From the NCBI RefSeq assembly GCF_018604545.1, contig NZ_CP075896.1, forward strand, positions 8,246,001 to 8,310,000: DNA of 64,000 bases. The letters are read 5' to 3'. Below the pieces are notes generated by a model. The model did not search any database. It was not told where the DNA came from and saw only the letters and a program-made list of their open reading frames with translations. Every line of letters starts with the position of its first letter. Positions within the stretch are counted from its first letter, which is position 1. Shown one piece after another: positions 31,915-39,812 of this stretch. The stretch comes from Streptomyces koelreuteriae. Its GTDB lineage: Bacteria > Actinomycetota > Actinomycetes > Streptomycetales > Streptomycetaceae. The translations under genes and the position numbers were made by a program.

Positions 31915-33588
31915 TCACACCACGGCGGGCGCCGCCGGCAGGACATGGTCGCCGACCTTGTCGGTGCTCAGGCAGAGCGAGCAGACCACGGCGTCGTGTG
32001 TCCGGCAGGCGGCCACGTCCGGCCGCTCGAACTGCTGTCGGCACACATGGCACTCGTAGGTGACGGCGCTGGGGTTGCCGTCCTCGTCCAGAAGCGGCTC
32101 GGGGATGCCGTCGTCCGTGCGCCGCAGGTAGTACTTGCCCTTGGTGACGACGGCCATCAGCGGTGTGAGGACGAAGGCGATGACGGCCGCGGCGACGGGG
32201 GAGTACGGCTGGAGCGTGTCGCCCAGCGCGTGGAAGTACATGGCGATGGACAGCCCGGACGCGGCCACGAAGGCCACGACACCGACCGGGTTGACGGCGT
32301 AGAGCATGCCGCGGCGGAACTCGGGGGCGTGCGGGGACAGTTTCAGCACGTACTTGTTGATGCCGATGTCGGTGGCGACGGTGACCACCCAGGCGATCGC
32401 GCAGTTCGAGTAGAAGCCCAGGATGCTGTTGAGGAAGCTGAACATGTCGGCCTCCATCAGGACCAGCGCGAAGCCCAGGTTGACCAGGACGAAGACCATC
32501 CGGCCCGGGTAGCGCCCGGTGACCCGGGTGAAGGAGTTGGTCCAGGCGAGGGAGCCGGAGTACGCGTTCGTCACGTTGATCTTGATCTGGCTGATCACGA
32601 CCAGGGCCACGGCCAGCGGGAGGACGATCCAGGACGGCATCATCGCGTCGAAGGCGTGCTTGAACTGCTGGATCGGCTCGGGCGCCGCCGTGGGACCGAC
32701 CTCGGCGATGATGTAGACCGCGAGGAACACGCCGATGGCCTGCTTCAGCGCGCCCAGCACCACCCAGCCCGGGCCGGCCATCACCACGGCCGTCCACCAA
32801 CTCCGCTTGTTCGCCTCGGTCTTCGGCGGCATGAAGCGCAGATAGTCGATCTGCTCGCCGATCTGCGCGATCAGCGACAGGCACACGCCCGCGCCCAGCA
32901 GCACGGAAGCGGTGTTGACGCCGCCTTCGCCGTCGGTGCCCGCGTAGGCGAGGAAGCGGTCGACGGTCCCCGGGTCGGTGGCGACCAGATAGACCAGCGG
33001 GCCGACCATCAGCAGCAGCCAGATCGGCGTGGTCCACACCTGGAGCTTGCTCAGCGCCGTCATGCCGTAGATCACCAGCGGGATCACCATCAGCGTGGAG
33101 ACCAGATAGCCCAGCCACAGCGGCAGCCCGAGGCCCAGCTTCAGGCCCTGGGCCATGATCGAGCCTTCGAGGGCGAAGAAGATGAAGGTGAAGCTGGCGA
33201 AGATGACGCTGGTGAGGACCGAGCCGAAGTAGCCGAAGCCGGAGCCGCGCGTGATCAGATCCAGGTCGATGTTGTAGCGGGCCCCGTAGTAGGCGAGCGG
33301 GAAGCCGGTCACGAAGATGACGACGGCGGCGACGCCGATCGCGAGGAGCGCGTTGCCGGTGCCGTGGGCCAGGCCGATGCCGGCGCCGATGGAGAAGTCG
33401 GCCATGTAGGCGATGCCGCCGAGCGCGGTCGTCGCCACCACCATCGGAGTCCAGCGCCGGTAACTGCGCGGCGCGAAGCGGAGGGTGTAGTCCTCCAGGG
33501 TCTCCTTGACGGCCTGGTCGGAACGCGGCGCCGCCTGCTGCGCCGGTTCCGGGTCGGTGACTTCTGCCAGTCGTGGCTCCGTACTCAT
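31915..33588 (-). CDS. NCS1-family (purine/cytosine/allantoin-type) transporter with C-terminal Cys-rich domain
   Basis: The 557-residue protein has about 12 membrane segments and the NCS1 pattern: ETLEDYTLRFAPRSYRRWTP at the start, ADFSIGAGIGLAHGTGNAL, TRGSGFGYFGSVLTSVIF, then KINVTNAYSGSLAWTNSFTR. Relatives import nucleobases, allantoin or hydantoins with Na+ or H+. After the last helix there is a soluble tail with YECHVCRQQFERPDVAACR, then THD and CSLC, a likely zinc knuckle of CxxC...C..H...CxxC form. Such tails recall transporter-sensor fusions in which a kinase follows; here the protein ends shortly after it. The ATG follows GAGG. Confidence 0.86.
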   Translation of the reverse strand: MSTEPRLAEVTDPEPAQQAAPRSDQAVKETLEDYTLRFAPRSYRRWTPMVVATTALGGIAYMADFSIGAGIGLAHGTGNALLAIGVAAVVIFVTGFPLAYYGARYNIDLDLITRGSGFGYFGSVLTSVIFASFTFIFFALEGSIMAQGLKLGLGLPLWLGYLVSTLMVIPLVIYGMTALSKLQVWTTPIWLLLMVGPLVYLVATDPGTVDRFLAYAGTDGEGGVNTASVLLGAGVCLSLIAQIGEQIDYLRFMPPKTEANKRSWWTAVVMAGPGWVVLGALKQAIGVFLAVYIIAEVGPTAAPEPIQQFKHAFDAMMPSWIVLPLAVALVVISQIKINVTNAYSGSLAWTNSFTRVTGRYPGRMVFVLVNLGFALVLMEADMFSFLNSILGFYSNCAIAWVVTVATDIGINKYVLKLSPHAPEFRRGMLYAVNPVGVVAFVAASGLSIAMYFHALGDTLQPYSPVAAAVIAFVLTPLMAVVTKGKYYLRRTDDGIPEPLLDEDGNPSAVTYECHVCRQQFERPDVAACRTHDAVVCSLCLSTDKVGDHVLPAAPAVV

Positions 33589-33712
33589 GCCACGCCTCCT
33601 CGCTGCGGGTTGGGGACGACAGGCAGGCACCGTAGGCAGCGGGCGTTACCCCTAAATACTTCCTGCGTGAAGGGAATGTTTCGGAGGCATCTCACGCCTC
33701 AGCGGCGGCACT

Positions 33713-34975
33713 CTAGGGCACTCCCAGTTCGAAGAGCACATACCCCGCGTACGACCCGGAGGCCAGCGCGGCCGTGCCGAGGACCGTGACCAGCGACGGC
33801 CATCCCAGCCTGCTCATCGCGAGAGCGAGGGGGACGAACAGCGGGAAGAGCGGCAGCAGATAGCGCGAGACGTTGCCGAAGATCTGCTGGGTCGTCATCA
33901 CCATGAGGTACGACAGCACGGTGTACACGACGAGCACGGCCGGCGGGCGCAGCCGCAGCAGCAGCACCGTCAGCGCCGGCACCGCCAGCACGACGCAGAC
34001 GCCGATGACGTCCTCGAAGGCCCTGGCGAAGAGATAGTCGAAGTGCCCGACGGGCAGGGACGTCAGCACCTTGAACGTATGGGCTCCCCAGTCGAACTTG
34101 TGGGCCCACGCGCCGTCCTGGAGCTTGGAGTAGCCGTTGATGTCGCCCATGCGGTAGTTGACCCAGGCGAGATAGCCGAACAGTCCCAGTGGCGCGATCG
34201 CCACGGCGGCCAGCGGGCGCAGGACACCGTCCGCGCGCCGGCGCAGGGACAGCAGCGCGGCGACGGCGAGGGCGGCGACCAGCGCGGCGGCGGTCGGACG
34301 GCAGAGCCCGGCCGCGAAGGTCAGCAGACCGGCCGTCAGCCAGCGGCGGGACATGACGGCATGGCAGGCCCACACGGCGAGAGCGGTGTAGAGGGATTCC
34401 GAGTAGCCCGACCACTCCGTGCCCGAGCCGGGCCAGACCGCCCACAGCCCGGCCGCGACCAGACCGGCCCGGTGGCCGCCCAGCCGACGCGTCACGGCGT
34501 AGATGCCGAGCGCCGCCACGAACGAGGCGAGCACGGAGACCGTCAGGCCGGCGCCGAACAGCCCGAGCCCGGTGCACTCCGAGACCAGGCGCATCAGCGC
34601 CGGGTACAGCGGGAAGAACGCCGCCGAGTTGCCCTCCAGGGTGATCAGGCCGGTCGCGCCCGGGACGGGTTCCAGGGCGGGGTCGTACCCGTGCTCGGCT
34701 ATCTGCTGGTACCACCAGCCGTCCCAGCTCGCCAGGACGTCCCAGGGGTGCTCGCCGCCGCCGAAGCGGGGGTTCTTCTTCCGGAAGTCGCCCGCCGAGT
34801 CCAGCAGGTACATGAAGACGGCGAAGCCGGCCAGCTTCAGCACGCCGTACGTCAGCAGCACGGGACCGTAGCGCACGGCGGCCCAACGCAGCCGCCGTCG
34901 GAACTCCCCTGATCCACGGGTGACTTCAGGAGCCCCGTGGCCGGACGGCGGTCGGCTCAGCTCGACGGTGCTCAT
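33713..34975 (-). CDS. Membrane glycosyltransferase, PIG-V/GT-C mannosyltransferase-like
   Basis: The 420-residue polytopic protein has the GT-C features: a first-loop acidic motif in VLASWDGWWYQQIAEHGY (Asp followed by WWY). Then come SAAFFPLYPALMRL and GTEWSGYSESLYTALAVWA, plus the late NVSRYLLPLFPLF. These fit PIG-V-type dolichyl/polyprenyl-phosphate mannosyltransferases acting at the outer membrane face. Its start overlaps the stop of the upstream GT2/GtrA gene by four bases. That gene may make or flip the lipid-linked sugar that this enzyme uses. Confidence 0.82.
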   Translation of the reverse strand: MSTVELSRPPSGHGAPEVTRGSGEFRRRLRWAAVRYGPVLLTYGVLKLAGFAVFMYLLDSAGDFRKKNPRFGGGEHPWDVLASWDGWWYQQIAEHGYDPALEPVPGATGLITLEGNSAAFFPLYPALMRLVSECTGLGLFGAGLTVSVLASFVAALGIYAVTRRLGGHRAGLVAAGLWAVWPGSGTEWSGYSESLYTALAVWACHAVMSRRWLTAGLLTFAAGLCRPTAAALVAALAVAALLSLRRRADGVLRPLAAVAIAPLGLFGYLAWVNYRMGDINGYSKLQDGAWAHKFDWGAHTFKVLTSLPVGHFDYLFARAFEDVIGVCVVLAVPALTVLLLRLRPPAVLVVYTVLSYLMVMTTQQIFGNVSRYLLPLFPLFVPLALAMSRLGWPSLVTVLGTAALASGSYAGYVLFELGVP

Positions 34976-36252
34976 GAGGATCCTGTCGTACGGCGGTCGT
35001 TGTCGCGGGCGGGGAAAACCCAGGCCCGGAAGAGGAGGAAACGCAGCAGCGTCGCGGCCAGGTTGGCGGCGACGAGGGCCATGAGCTCCACCTCACGGCC
35101 GGCCCCGGGCGCGGTGCGGTGCAGGGCGGCCAGGGAACCGCTGGTCAGGGCCAGCCCGACCAGGAACGCCGCCAGGCCCTTGAGATGGTGGCGCAGCGCG
35201 CCGCCGCGCCCCCGCACCCCGAAGGTGAGCCGCCGGTTGGCCGCGGTGTTGGCGACCGCGCTGGCGAGCAGGGCGAGCGCGTTGGCGGCCTGCGCCCCCG
35301 TCGCCGGTCTGAGCCCGACGTAGAGCAGCAGATAGCACAGGGTGCTGGCGACACCGACGGCGGCGAAACGCACCGCCTGCCGTGCCAGGCCCGCCGGCAG
35401 CTCCCCGGCGAGGTCGCCGTCGCTGCGGCGCAGCGCGCTCAGCGGCAGCCTGCCGCAGGCCAGGGCCCGGCCCAGCCGCGCCATGCCCCGCAGGTCGGCG
35501 AGCGCCGTGGAGACGATGCGCACCCGGCTGTCGGGATCGTCCACCCAGTCCACCGGCACCTCGTGGATCCGCAGCCCCGCGCGCTCGGCGATGACCAGCA
35601 ACTCGGTGTCGAAGAACCACCCCTGGTCCTCCACCAGCGGCAGCAGCCGCTCGGCGACGTCCCGCCGTACCGCCTTGAAACCGCACTGCGCGTCGGAGAA
35701 GCCCACGGCGAGCGTCGAGCGCAACAGCCCGTTGTAGCAACGGGAGATGAGCTCCCGTTTCGGTCCGCGGACCACCCTCGCGCCACGCGCCAGACGGGTG
35801 CCGATGGCGATGTCCGAGTGCCCCGAGATCAGCGGCGCGACCAACGGCAGCAGCGCCGCGAGGTCGGTGGACAGATCCACGTCCAGATACGCCAGCACCG
35901 GGGCACGGGAGCGCGACCAGGCGGTGTGCAGCGCCCGGCCCCGCCCCTTCTCGGCCAGCCGGATCCAGTCCGTGCCCGGCAGTTCGGCCGCCAGCCGCGC
36001 GGCGATCCGCGGCGTCCCGTCGGTGCTGGCGTTGTCGGCGATGGTGATCCGGAACGCGTAGGGGAACGTCTCACCGAGGTGCGCGTGCAGCCGCCGCACG
36101 CACGGCTCCAGGTCGTTCTCCTCGTTGTACACGGGCACGACCACGTCGAGGACGGGGTCCCGGTGGTGCGCGGACAGGGGCGCCCGGCGCGGCAACGCGG
36201 CGAGCTCTGAGGTCGGGCGGTCGATCAGGGCCAGCCGCCGTGCGGTTCTCAT
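34972..36252 (-). CDS. Bifunctional GT2 glycosyltransferase / GtrA-family membrane protein
   Basis: The N-terminal 270 or so residues form a GT-A glycosyltransferase: VVVPVYNEENDLEPCVRRL, ITIADNASTDGT, AYLDVDLSTDLAALLP with the metal-binding DxD-like site, and VEDQGWFFDTELLVIAER. This is the DPM1/DPG-synthase pattern that loads a sugar onto polyprenyl phosphate. The C-terminal part is a GtrA domain with four membrane segments (LARQAVRFAAVGVASTLCYLLLYVGLR and following), thought to flip the product. The fusion of the two, followed by a GT-C enzyme, suggests a membrane glycosylation module. Confidence 0.88.
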   Translation of the reverse strand: MRTARRLALIDRPTSELAALPRRAPLSAHHRDPVLDVVVPVYNEENDLEPCVRRLHAHLGETFPYAFRITIADNASTDGTPRIAARLAAELPGTDWIRLAEKGRGRALHTAWSRSRAPVLAYLDVDLSTDLAALLPLVAPLISGHSDIAIGTRLARGARVVRGPKRELISRCYNGLLRSTLAVGFSDAQCGFKAVRRDVAERLLPLVEDQGWFFDTELLVIAERAGLRIHEVPVDWVDDPDSRVRIVSTALADLRGMARLGRALACGRLPLSALRRSDGDLAGELPAGLARQAVRFAAVGVASTLCYLLLYVGLRPATGAQAANALALLASAVANTAANRRLTFGVRGRGGALRHHLKGLAAFLVGLALTSGSLAALHRTAPGAGREVELMALVAANLAATLLRFLLFRAWVFPARDNDRRTTGSS

Positions 36253-36389
36253 GGCTGCTTACCGGTCTCTTTCTGGCGCGCGGCATACGCGAGCGCCGGT
36301 TCGGGGCATGCCGAAGGCGCCCGTGTCGGTGGTGCGGTGAAGGGAATGCGGGGTGACGGCGCCCCTGGCGGGAATCGCCTCTCAGGCGG

Positions 36390-36911
36390 CTACTCGGAAC
36401 TGACCGATGCTGAGGGCTCCTGTGTCGTCTCCAGGGCGGACGGCGGGGCCGACGTCCGGGTCGGGGGAGGGGGTGCGGAGGGGAATGTCGTGGTGGTGCT
36501 GCTCTCGGAGGGCGTGGCGGTCGGCGGAGGGCCGGCCGGGGAGCTCGTGGTCCCGGTCGGAGTACTGCTGCCGGGTGAGGTCGCCGGCACCGACGTCGCC
36601 GAACCGGTCGGAGGAGGGCTCGGATCCGGGGCGCCGGTCGTCGGCCCGTCGTCGTGCGTGGGCGTCGGGCTGGTGGCGGGCTGCGGCCGGGGATCGGCGG
36701 GCTGGGCCTTGGTGAGCATGCCGGGCAGCAGCGCGAGCCCGACGCTGAGCCCGGCCACCGCCACTGCGGAGCCGCCCGCCTTCCACAGCATCCGCGACCG
36801 GCGGCGGGCCCGGATGCCCTGGTGCAGCCGCTGCCGCTGCGCGGGCTCGTAGGGGGTGTGCTGCTGGGTGTCGCGCATCAGCCGCGACAGGTCCCGCTCG
36901 AAGTCGTCCAT
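36390..36911 (-). CDS. Single-pass membrane partner of the sigma factor (anti-sigma-like)
   Basis: The 173-residue product has a short cytosolic helix (MDDFERDLSRLMRDTQQHTPYEPAQRQRLHQGI), a basic stretch, one membrane segment (about residues 43-64) and an external tail made almost wholly of Pro, Ser, Thr and Ala. There is no ZAS-type HxxxCxxC zinc motif. It lies 11 bases after a SigE-family sigma gene, the usual position of its regulator. This gives an anti-sigma-like role by context. The external tail looks like a wall-spanning sensor. Confidence 0.7.
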   Translation of the reverse strand: MDDFERDLSRLMRDTQQHTPYEPAQRQRLHQGIRARRRSRMLWKAGGSAVAVAGLSVGLALLPGMLTKAQPADPRPQPATSPTPTHDDGPTTGAPDPSPPPTGSATSVPATSPGSSTPTGTTSSPAGPPPTATPSESSTTTTFPSAPPPPTRTSAPPSALETTQEPSASVSSE

Positions 36912-36922
36912 CGTGTCTCCCT

Positions 36923-37429
36923 TCACCCCACGGGCCTGACGGCGTCGGACAGGATCTGGCGGAGCCGTGCGACTCCGCGTGACGCGTGGGACCGTGCGGT
37001 GCCCACGGGACAGCCCAGCGCCTGGGCGACCTGGGCCTCGGGCAGGTCCTCGTAATAACGCAGCACCACCGCCGCCCGCTGTTTCGGCGACAGCAGCGCC
37101 AGCGCGGCCTCCAGCCGCGAGCGCTCCGCCACGGTGGAGGACACATCGCCCGGGTCGGCCCGGTCCGGCAGCTGCTCCACCGGGCGTTCGCCCCACCAGC
37201 GCCGCCGCGCCGAGCGCGCCGCCATCCGCACCAGCACCGTGCGGACATACGCCTCAGGGGCCTGGTCCGCGACCTTCGGCCAGGCGAACCACAGCTTCAC
37301 CAGGGCCTCCTGCACCAGGTCCTCGGCCCGTTGCCGGTCGCCCCCCGTGAGCAGTCGCGCGACATGGAGCAGCGCCGACCAACGGGCGGCCACGAACTCG
37401 TCGAAGCCGTCCGCCCGAACCTGCTCCAT
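36923..37429 (-). CDS. ECF RNA polymerase sigma factor, SigE family
   Basis: The 168-residue protein has region 2 (FDEFVAARWSALLHVARLLTGGDRQRAEDLVQEALVKLWFAWPKV) and region 4 (LSPKQRAAVVLRYYEDLPEAQVAQALGCPVGTARSHASRGVARL). They are joined by a short linker, as in the SigE70/ECF41-neighbouring 'SigE family' common in Streptomyces. It directs RNA polymerase to a small regulon in response to an envelope or metabolic cue. The next gene encodes a membrane protein that likely controls it. The ATG at 37429 is chosen; a GTG two codons upstream is also possible. Confidence 0.92.
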   Translation of the reverse strand: MEQVRADGFDEFVAARWSALLHVARLLTGGDRQRAEDLVQEALVKLWFAWPKVADQAPEAYVRTVLVRMAARSARRRWWGERPVEQLPDRADPGDVSSTVAERSRLEAALALLSPKQRAAVVLRYYEDLPEAQVAQALGCPVGTARSHASRGVARLRQILSDAVRPVG

Positions 37430-37541
37430 CCTCACCGTCCCGCGTCTCAGTGGCCTCCTACACCTGTGAGAAGACGCTGGACCCCGCCCCACGCTGCACC
37501 CGGATCCTGTGATCCACCTCACGCCGGCCTGACCTGGGCAT

Positions 37542-37577
37542 GGAAAAGGGCCCGTGCGCAGGCACGGGCCCTTTTCC
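37542..37577. terminator. Perfect terminator hairpin with A/T tracts
   Basis: GGAAAAGGGCCCGTGC and GCACGGGCCCTTTTCC form a perfect 16-bp stem with a GCAG loop. The AAAA and TTTT tracts make it a canonical, bidirectional terminator. It ends transcripts from the DUF6479-like gene and shields the sigma operon. Confidence 0.93.
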
Positions 37578-37641
37578 TGCAGGCCGTGGGCGCTGGTACT
37601 CCGGGGGCGCTTGGCCGCCCGGTCGGCGATGCCGCGCGGGA

Positions 37642-38007
37642 TCACCCGCCGCCCGGGCCTCCGCTGCCGACCGAACCGCTGCTGCCCTTGTTCCACCGGG
37701 GCCGCTCCTGCGACGCGCTCCTGCGGTCGCTCACGTTGCCGTGGGCCTTCAGCCGGTGCGGCGTCAGGCGGCCCTCGCCCCGCGGCACCTCCTCGGGCTC
37801 CCGGCGCTCACTGACCTCGCGGACCGGGCCGTCGTCGGGCAGCCGCGGCTGCTCCTCGGGGCGCGGCGTGGGCAGTTCCCTGCGCTTGATGCGAACGCCG
37901 AGGACGAAGGCCCCCAGCAGCAGGGCCACGACGACCACACCCGCCACGACCAGCCCGATGCCGAGGGCGCCACGGCCCGCGGCCATCTCCATCCATGCGG
38001 TAGTCAT
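37642..38007 (-). CDS. Small membrane protein, DUF6479-like
   Basis: The 121-residue protein has one N-terminal membrane segment (GALGIGLVVAGVVVVALLLGAFVLGV) followed by a positively charged anchor and a cytosolic tail with TPRPEEQPRLPDDGPVREVSERREPEEVP. This tail motif is the hallmark of a family of short Streptomyces membrane proteins (DUF6479) with no known function. It stands alone, with a strong terminator downstream and a divergent Cys-rich protein gene upstream. Confidence 0.75.
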   Translation of the reverse strand: MTTAWMEMAAGRGALGIGLVVAGVVVVALLLGAFVLGVRIKRRELPTPRPEEQPRLPDDGPVREVSERREPEEVPRGEGRLTPHRLKAHGNVSDRRSASQERPRWNKGSSGSVGSGGPGGG

Positions 38008-38110
38008 GGCGCGCGGGTACCCCTGGCCCTCACCACGAACCTGCCCACATCGGGCGCCTCCCTTGGGAACACCGGGTTTGACGGACCTCGACCCGGGCTA
38101 CCCGCGCGGT

Positions 38111-38485
38111 GTGACTTCGACGACATCCCAGCAGGAGCTGTTCCGGTTCCTGGAGGACCGCTTCGCCTGCGCGCAGGCGTGCACAGAGTGCGCGCGGGCG
38201 TGCGCGCTGCGCGCGAGCCTCGTGGATCCGGACGGCACCGAGAACCAGGAGCTCGTACGACGCAAGGGCATCATGTGCGCCGAGGTCTGCGACGCGACGT
38301 GCCGTGTGCTGTCCGAGCAGAACCAGGTGGACGAGAGCACCATCCGCGCCCAGGTGGAGTGGTGCCGGACCGTGTGCCTGGAGGCCGCCCACGCCTTCGA
38401 CCGGCAGCCGGGCGCGGAGGACTCGGCGTCGACATGCCGTGCGTGCGCGCGGGCGTGCACGGACTTCCTCGCCACCCTGAACTGA
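38111..38485 (+). CDS. Cys-rich four-helix-bundle protein, copper-storage-like (DUF326)
   Basis: The 124-residue protein starts at GTG 38111 and has 12 cysteines arranged along four helices: FACAQACTECARAC, IMCAEVCDATC, VEWCRTVC and CRACARAC. The CxxxC spacing on successive helices matches the Csp/DUF326 group, whose characterised members store Cu(I) inside a four-helix bundle. There is no signal peptide, so it would act in the cytosol. It is often misnamed ferredoxin in annotations. No copper efflux gene is adjacent. Confidence 0.85.
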   Translation: MTSTTSQQELFRFLEDRFACAQACTECARACALRASLVDPDGTENQELVRRKGIMCAEVCDATCRVLSEQNQVDESTIRAQVEWCRTVCLEAAHAFDRQPGAEDSASTCRACARACTDFLATLN

Positions 38486-38487
38486 CG

Positions 38488-38542
38488 CCTGTACCGACAC
38501 CTGTACCGACATCGCCATTCCCTATTTCTGAAACACGTTCTA
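38488..38542 (+). promoter_or_regulatory. Tandem duplication and KstR-like half-palindrome upstream of the acyl-CoA dehydrogenase
   Basis: CCTGTACCGACA is perfectly duplicated at 38488-38499 and 38500-38511. Downstream, TGAAACACGTTCTA (38529-38542) has one perfect half (GTTCTA) and one weaker half (TGAAAC) of the TAGAACnnGTTCTA-type operator used by TetR regulators of acyl-CoA and sterol genes. The site is imperfect and the regulator is not in the window. Confidence 0.35.
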
Positions 38543-38586
38543 CGGTGTCCGCCGACAGGACCGGCCTTGGGGAGCCTGGAGGCGCC

Positions 38587-39801
38587 GTGCACCTCGAATA
38601 CACGCCCGAGCAGCAGCGACTGCGCATCGAACTGCGCGCCTACTTCGCCGAACTGGTCCCGGACCGCGCCTACGCCCGGCACGGCGACCCCGCCGCCCAG
38701 AAGCGGTTCTACCGCGAGACGATCCGGCGGCTCGGCACGGACGGCTGGCTCGGCGTGGGCTGGCCCGAGGAGTACGGCGGGCGTGGACTGACCGCCATGG
38801 AGCAGTTCATCTTCTTCGACGAGGCCGCCCAGGCCGGCGTCCCGCTGCCCCTGATGGCCCTGAACACCGTCGGGCCGACGATCATGCGGTACGGCACCGA
38901 CGAGCAGAAGGCCTACTTCCTGCCGAAGATCCTCTCCGGCGAGATCGACTTCGCCATCGGCTACAGCGAGCCCGGCGCGGGCACCGACCTCGCGTCCCTG
39001 CGGACCCGTGCGGTGCGAGAGGATGGGGGCACCTCCCGCTCGAGCGAAGCCGAGAGTGGGGGAGAGTACATCGTCGACGGCCAGAAGATCTGGACGACCA
39101 ACGGCGACACGGCCGACTGGGTGTGGCTGGCCGTGCGCACCGACCCGGACGCCCCGCCGCACAAGGGCATCACCATGCTGCTGATGCCGACCACCGACCC
39201 CGGCTACTCCTGCACCCTGATCAACACCCTCGCCTCGCACGACACCACGGCCAGCTACTACGAGAACGTCCGCGTCCCCGTCTCCCGCAGGGTCGGCGCC
39301 GAGAACCAGGGCTGGCGGCTGATCACCAACCAGCTCAACCACGAGCGCGTGACCCTGGCAGCCCACGGCACCATGGCCATCCGCGCCCTGCACGACGTGC
39401 AGCGCTGGTCGACGGAGACCAAGCTCGCCGACGGCCGCCGCGTCGCGGACCTGCCCTGGGTACGCCGCCTCCTGGCCCGCACCCACGCCCGGCTGGACGC
39501 CCTCAAGCTGCTCAACTGGCAGATGGTCAACTCCGTCCAGGAGGGCACCCTCACCCCGCAGGACGCCTCCGCCGTCAAGGTCTACGGCTCGGAGGCCCGG
39601 CGCGACGCATACGCCTGGCTCATGGAGATCGTCGCCGCCCCCGGAGCCCTGAAGGAGGGCTCGGCGGGCGCGGTCCTGCACGGCGAACTGGAACGCGGCT
39701 ACCGTTCGGCGGTCATCTTCACCTTCGGCGGCGGCAACAACGAGATCCAGCGGGAGATCATCTCGTGGATCGGGCTGGGGATGCCGCGAGTGCGGCGCTG
39801 A
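38587..39801 (+). CDS. Acyl-CoA dehydrogenase with an internal repeat-derived insertion
   Basis: The 404-residue flavoprotein has acyl-CoA dehydrogenase motifs: LGVGWPEEYGGRG, IGYSEPGAGTDLASLRTRAV, YIVDGQKIWTTNGDTADWVWLAVRT and FTFGGGNNEIQREIISWIGLGMPR. The last resembles the FadE-type enzymes of aromatic or sterol side-chain breakdown. The GTG start follows GGAGG. Between ASLRTRAV and YIVDG there are about 16 extra residues (REDGGTSRSSEAESGGE) encoded by a GC-rich palindromic repeat. The family normally has a short beta turn here, so the insertion seems tolerated on the surface. It is convergent with the mhpDFE operon and may act in the same pathway. Confidence 0.9.
   Translation: MHLEYTPEQQRLRIELRAYFAELVPDRAYARHGDPAAQKRFYRETIRRLGTDGWLGVGWPEEYGGRGLTAMEQFIFFDEAAQAGVPLPLMALNTVGPTIMRYGTDEQKAYFLPKILSGEIDFAIGYSEPGAGTDLASLRTRAVREDGGTSRSSEAESGGEYIVDGQKIWTTNGDTADWVWLAVRTDPDAPPHKGITMLLMPTTDPGYSCTLINTLASHDTTASYYENVRVPVSRRVGAENQGWRLITNQLNHERVTLAAHGTMAIRALHDVQRWSTETKLADGRRVADLPWVRRLLARTHARLDALKLLNWQMVNSVQEGTLTPQDASAVKVYGSEARRDAYAWLMEIVAAPGALKEGSAGAVLHGELERGYRSAVIFTFGGGNNEIQREIISWIGLGMPRVRR
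39022..39064. repeat. Dispersed palindromic repeat inserted in a coding sequence
   Basis: The DNA from GATGGGGGCACCTCCCGC through CGAGCGAAGCCGAG to AGTGGGGGAG is an imperfect hairpin: CTCCC pairs with GGGAG, and CTCG with CGAG. It resembles a short mobile repeat that I recall from intergenic regions of many Streptomyces genomes. Here it is in frame and lacks stop codons. Confidence 0.65.
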
Positions 39802-39812
39802 CGCCCTCGGGA

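Noticed and set aside
29534..33789. Very long plus-strand open frames opposite the antiporter and NCS1 transporter genes
   Set aside because: The minus-strand proteins have complete membrane topologies and family motifs. The plus-strand translations are Gln/Gly/Arg-rich antisense artefacts.
36986..38110. Coding sequence continuing upstream of the 12-cysteine protein
   Set aside because: The open frame passes through a perfect terminator and antisense to the sigma factor and DUF6479-type genes. The family-sized protein starts at GTG 38111.
39022..39064. Insertion sequence or frameshift in the acyl-CoA dehydrogenase
   Set aside because: No transposase or terminal repeats, and the frame stays open with motifs intact on both sides. 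It is a short palindromic repeat only.
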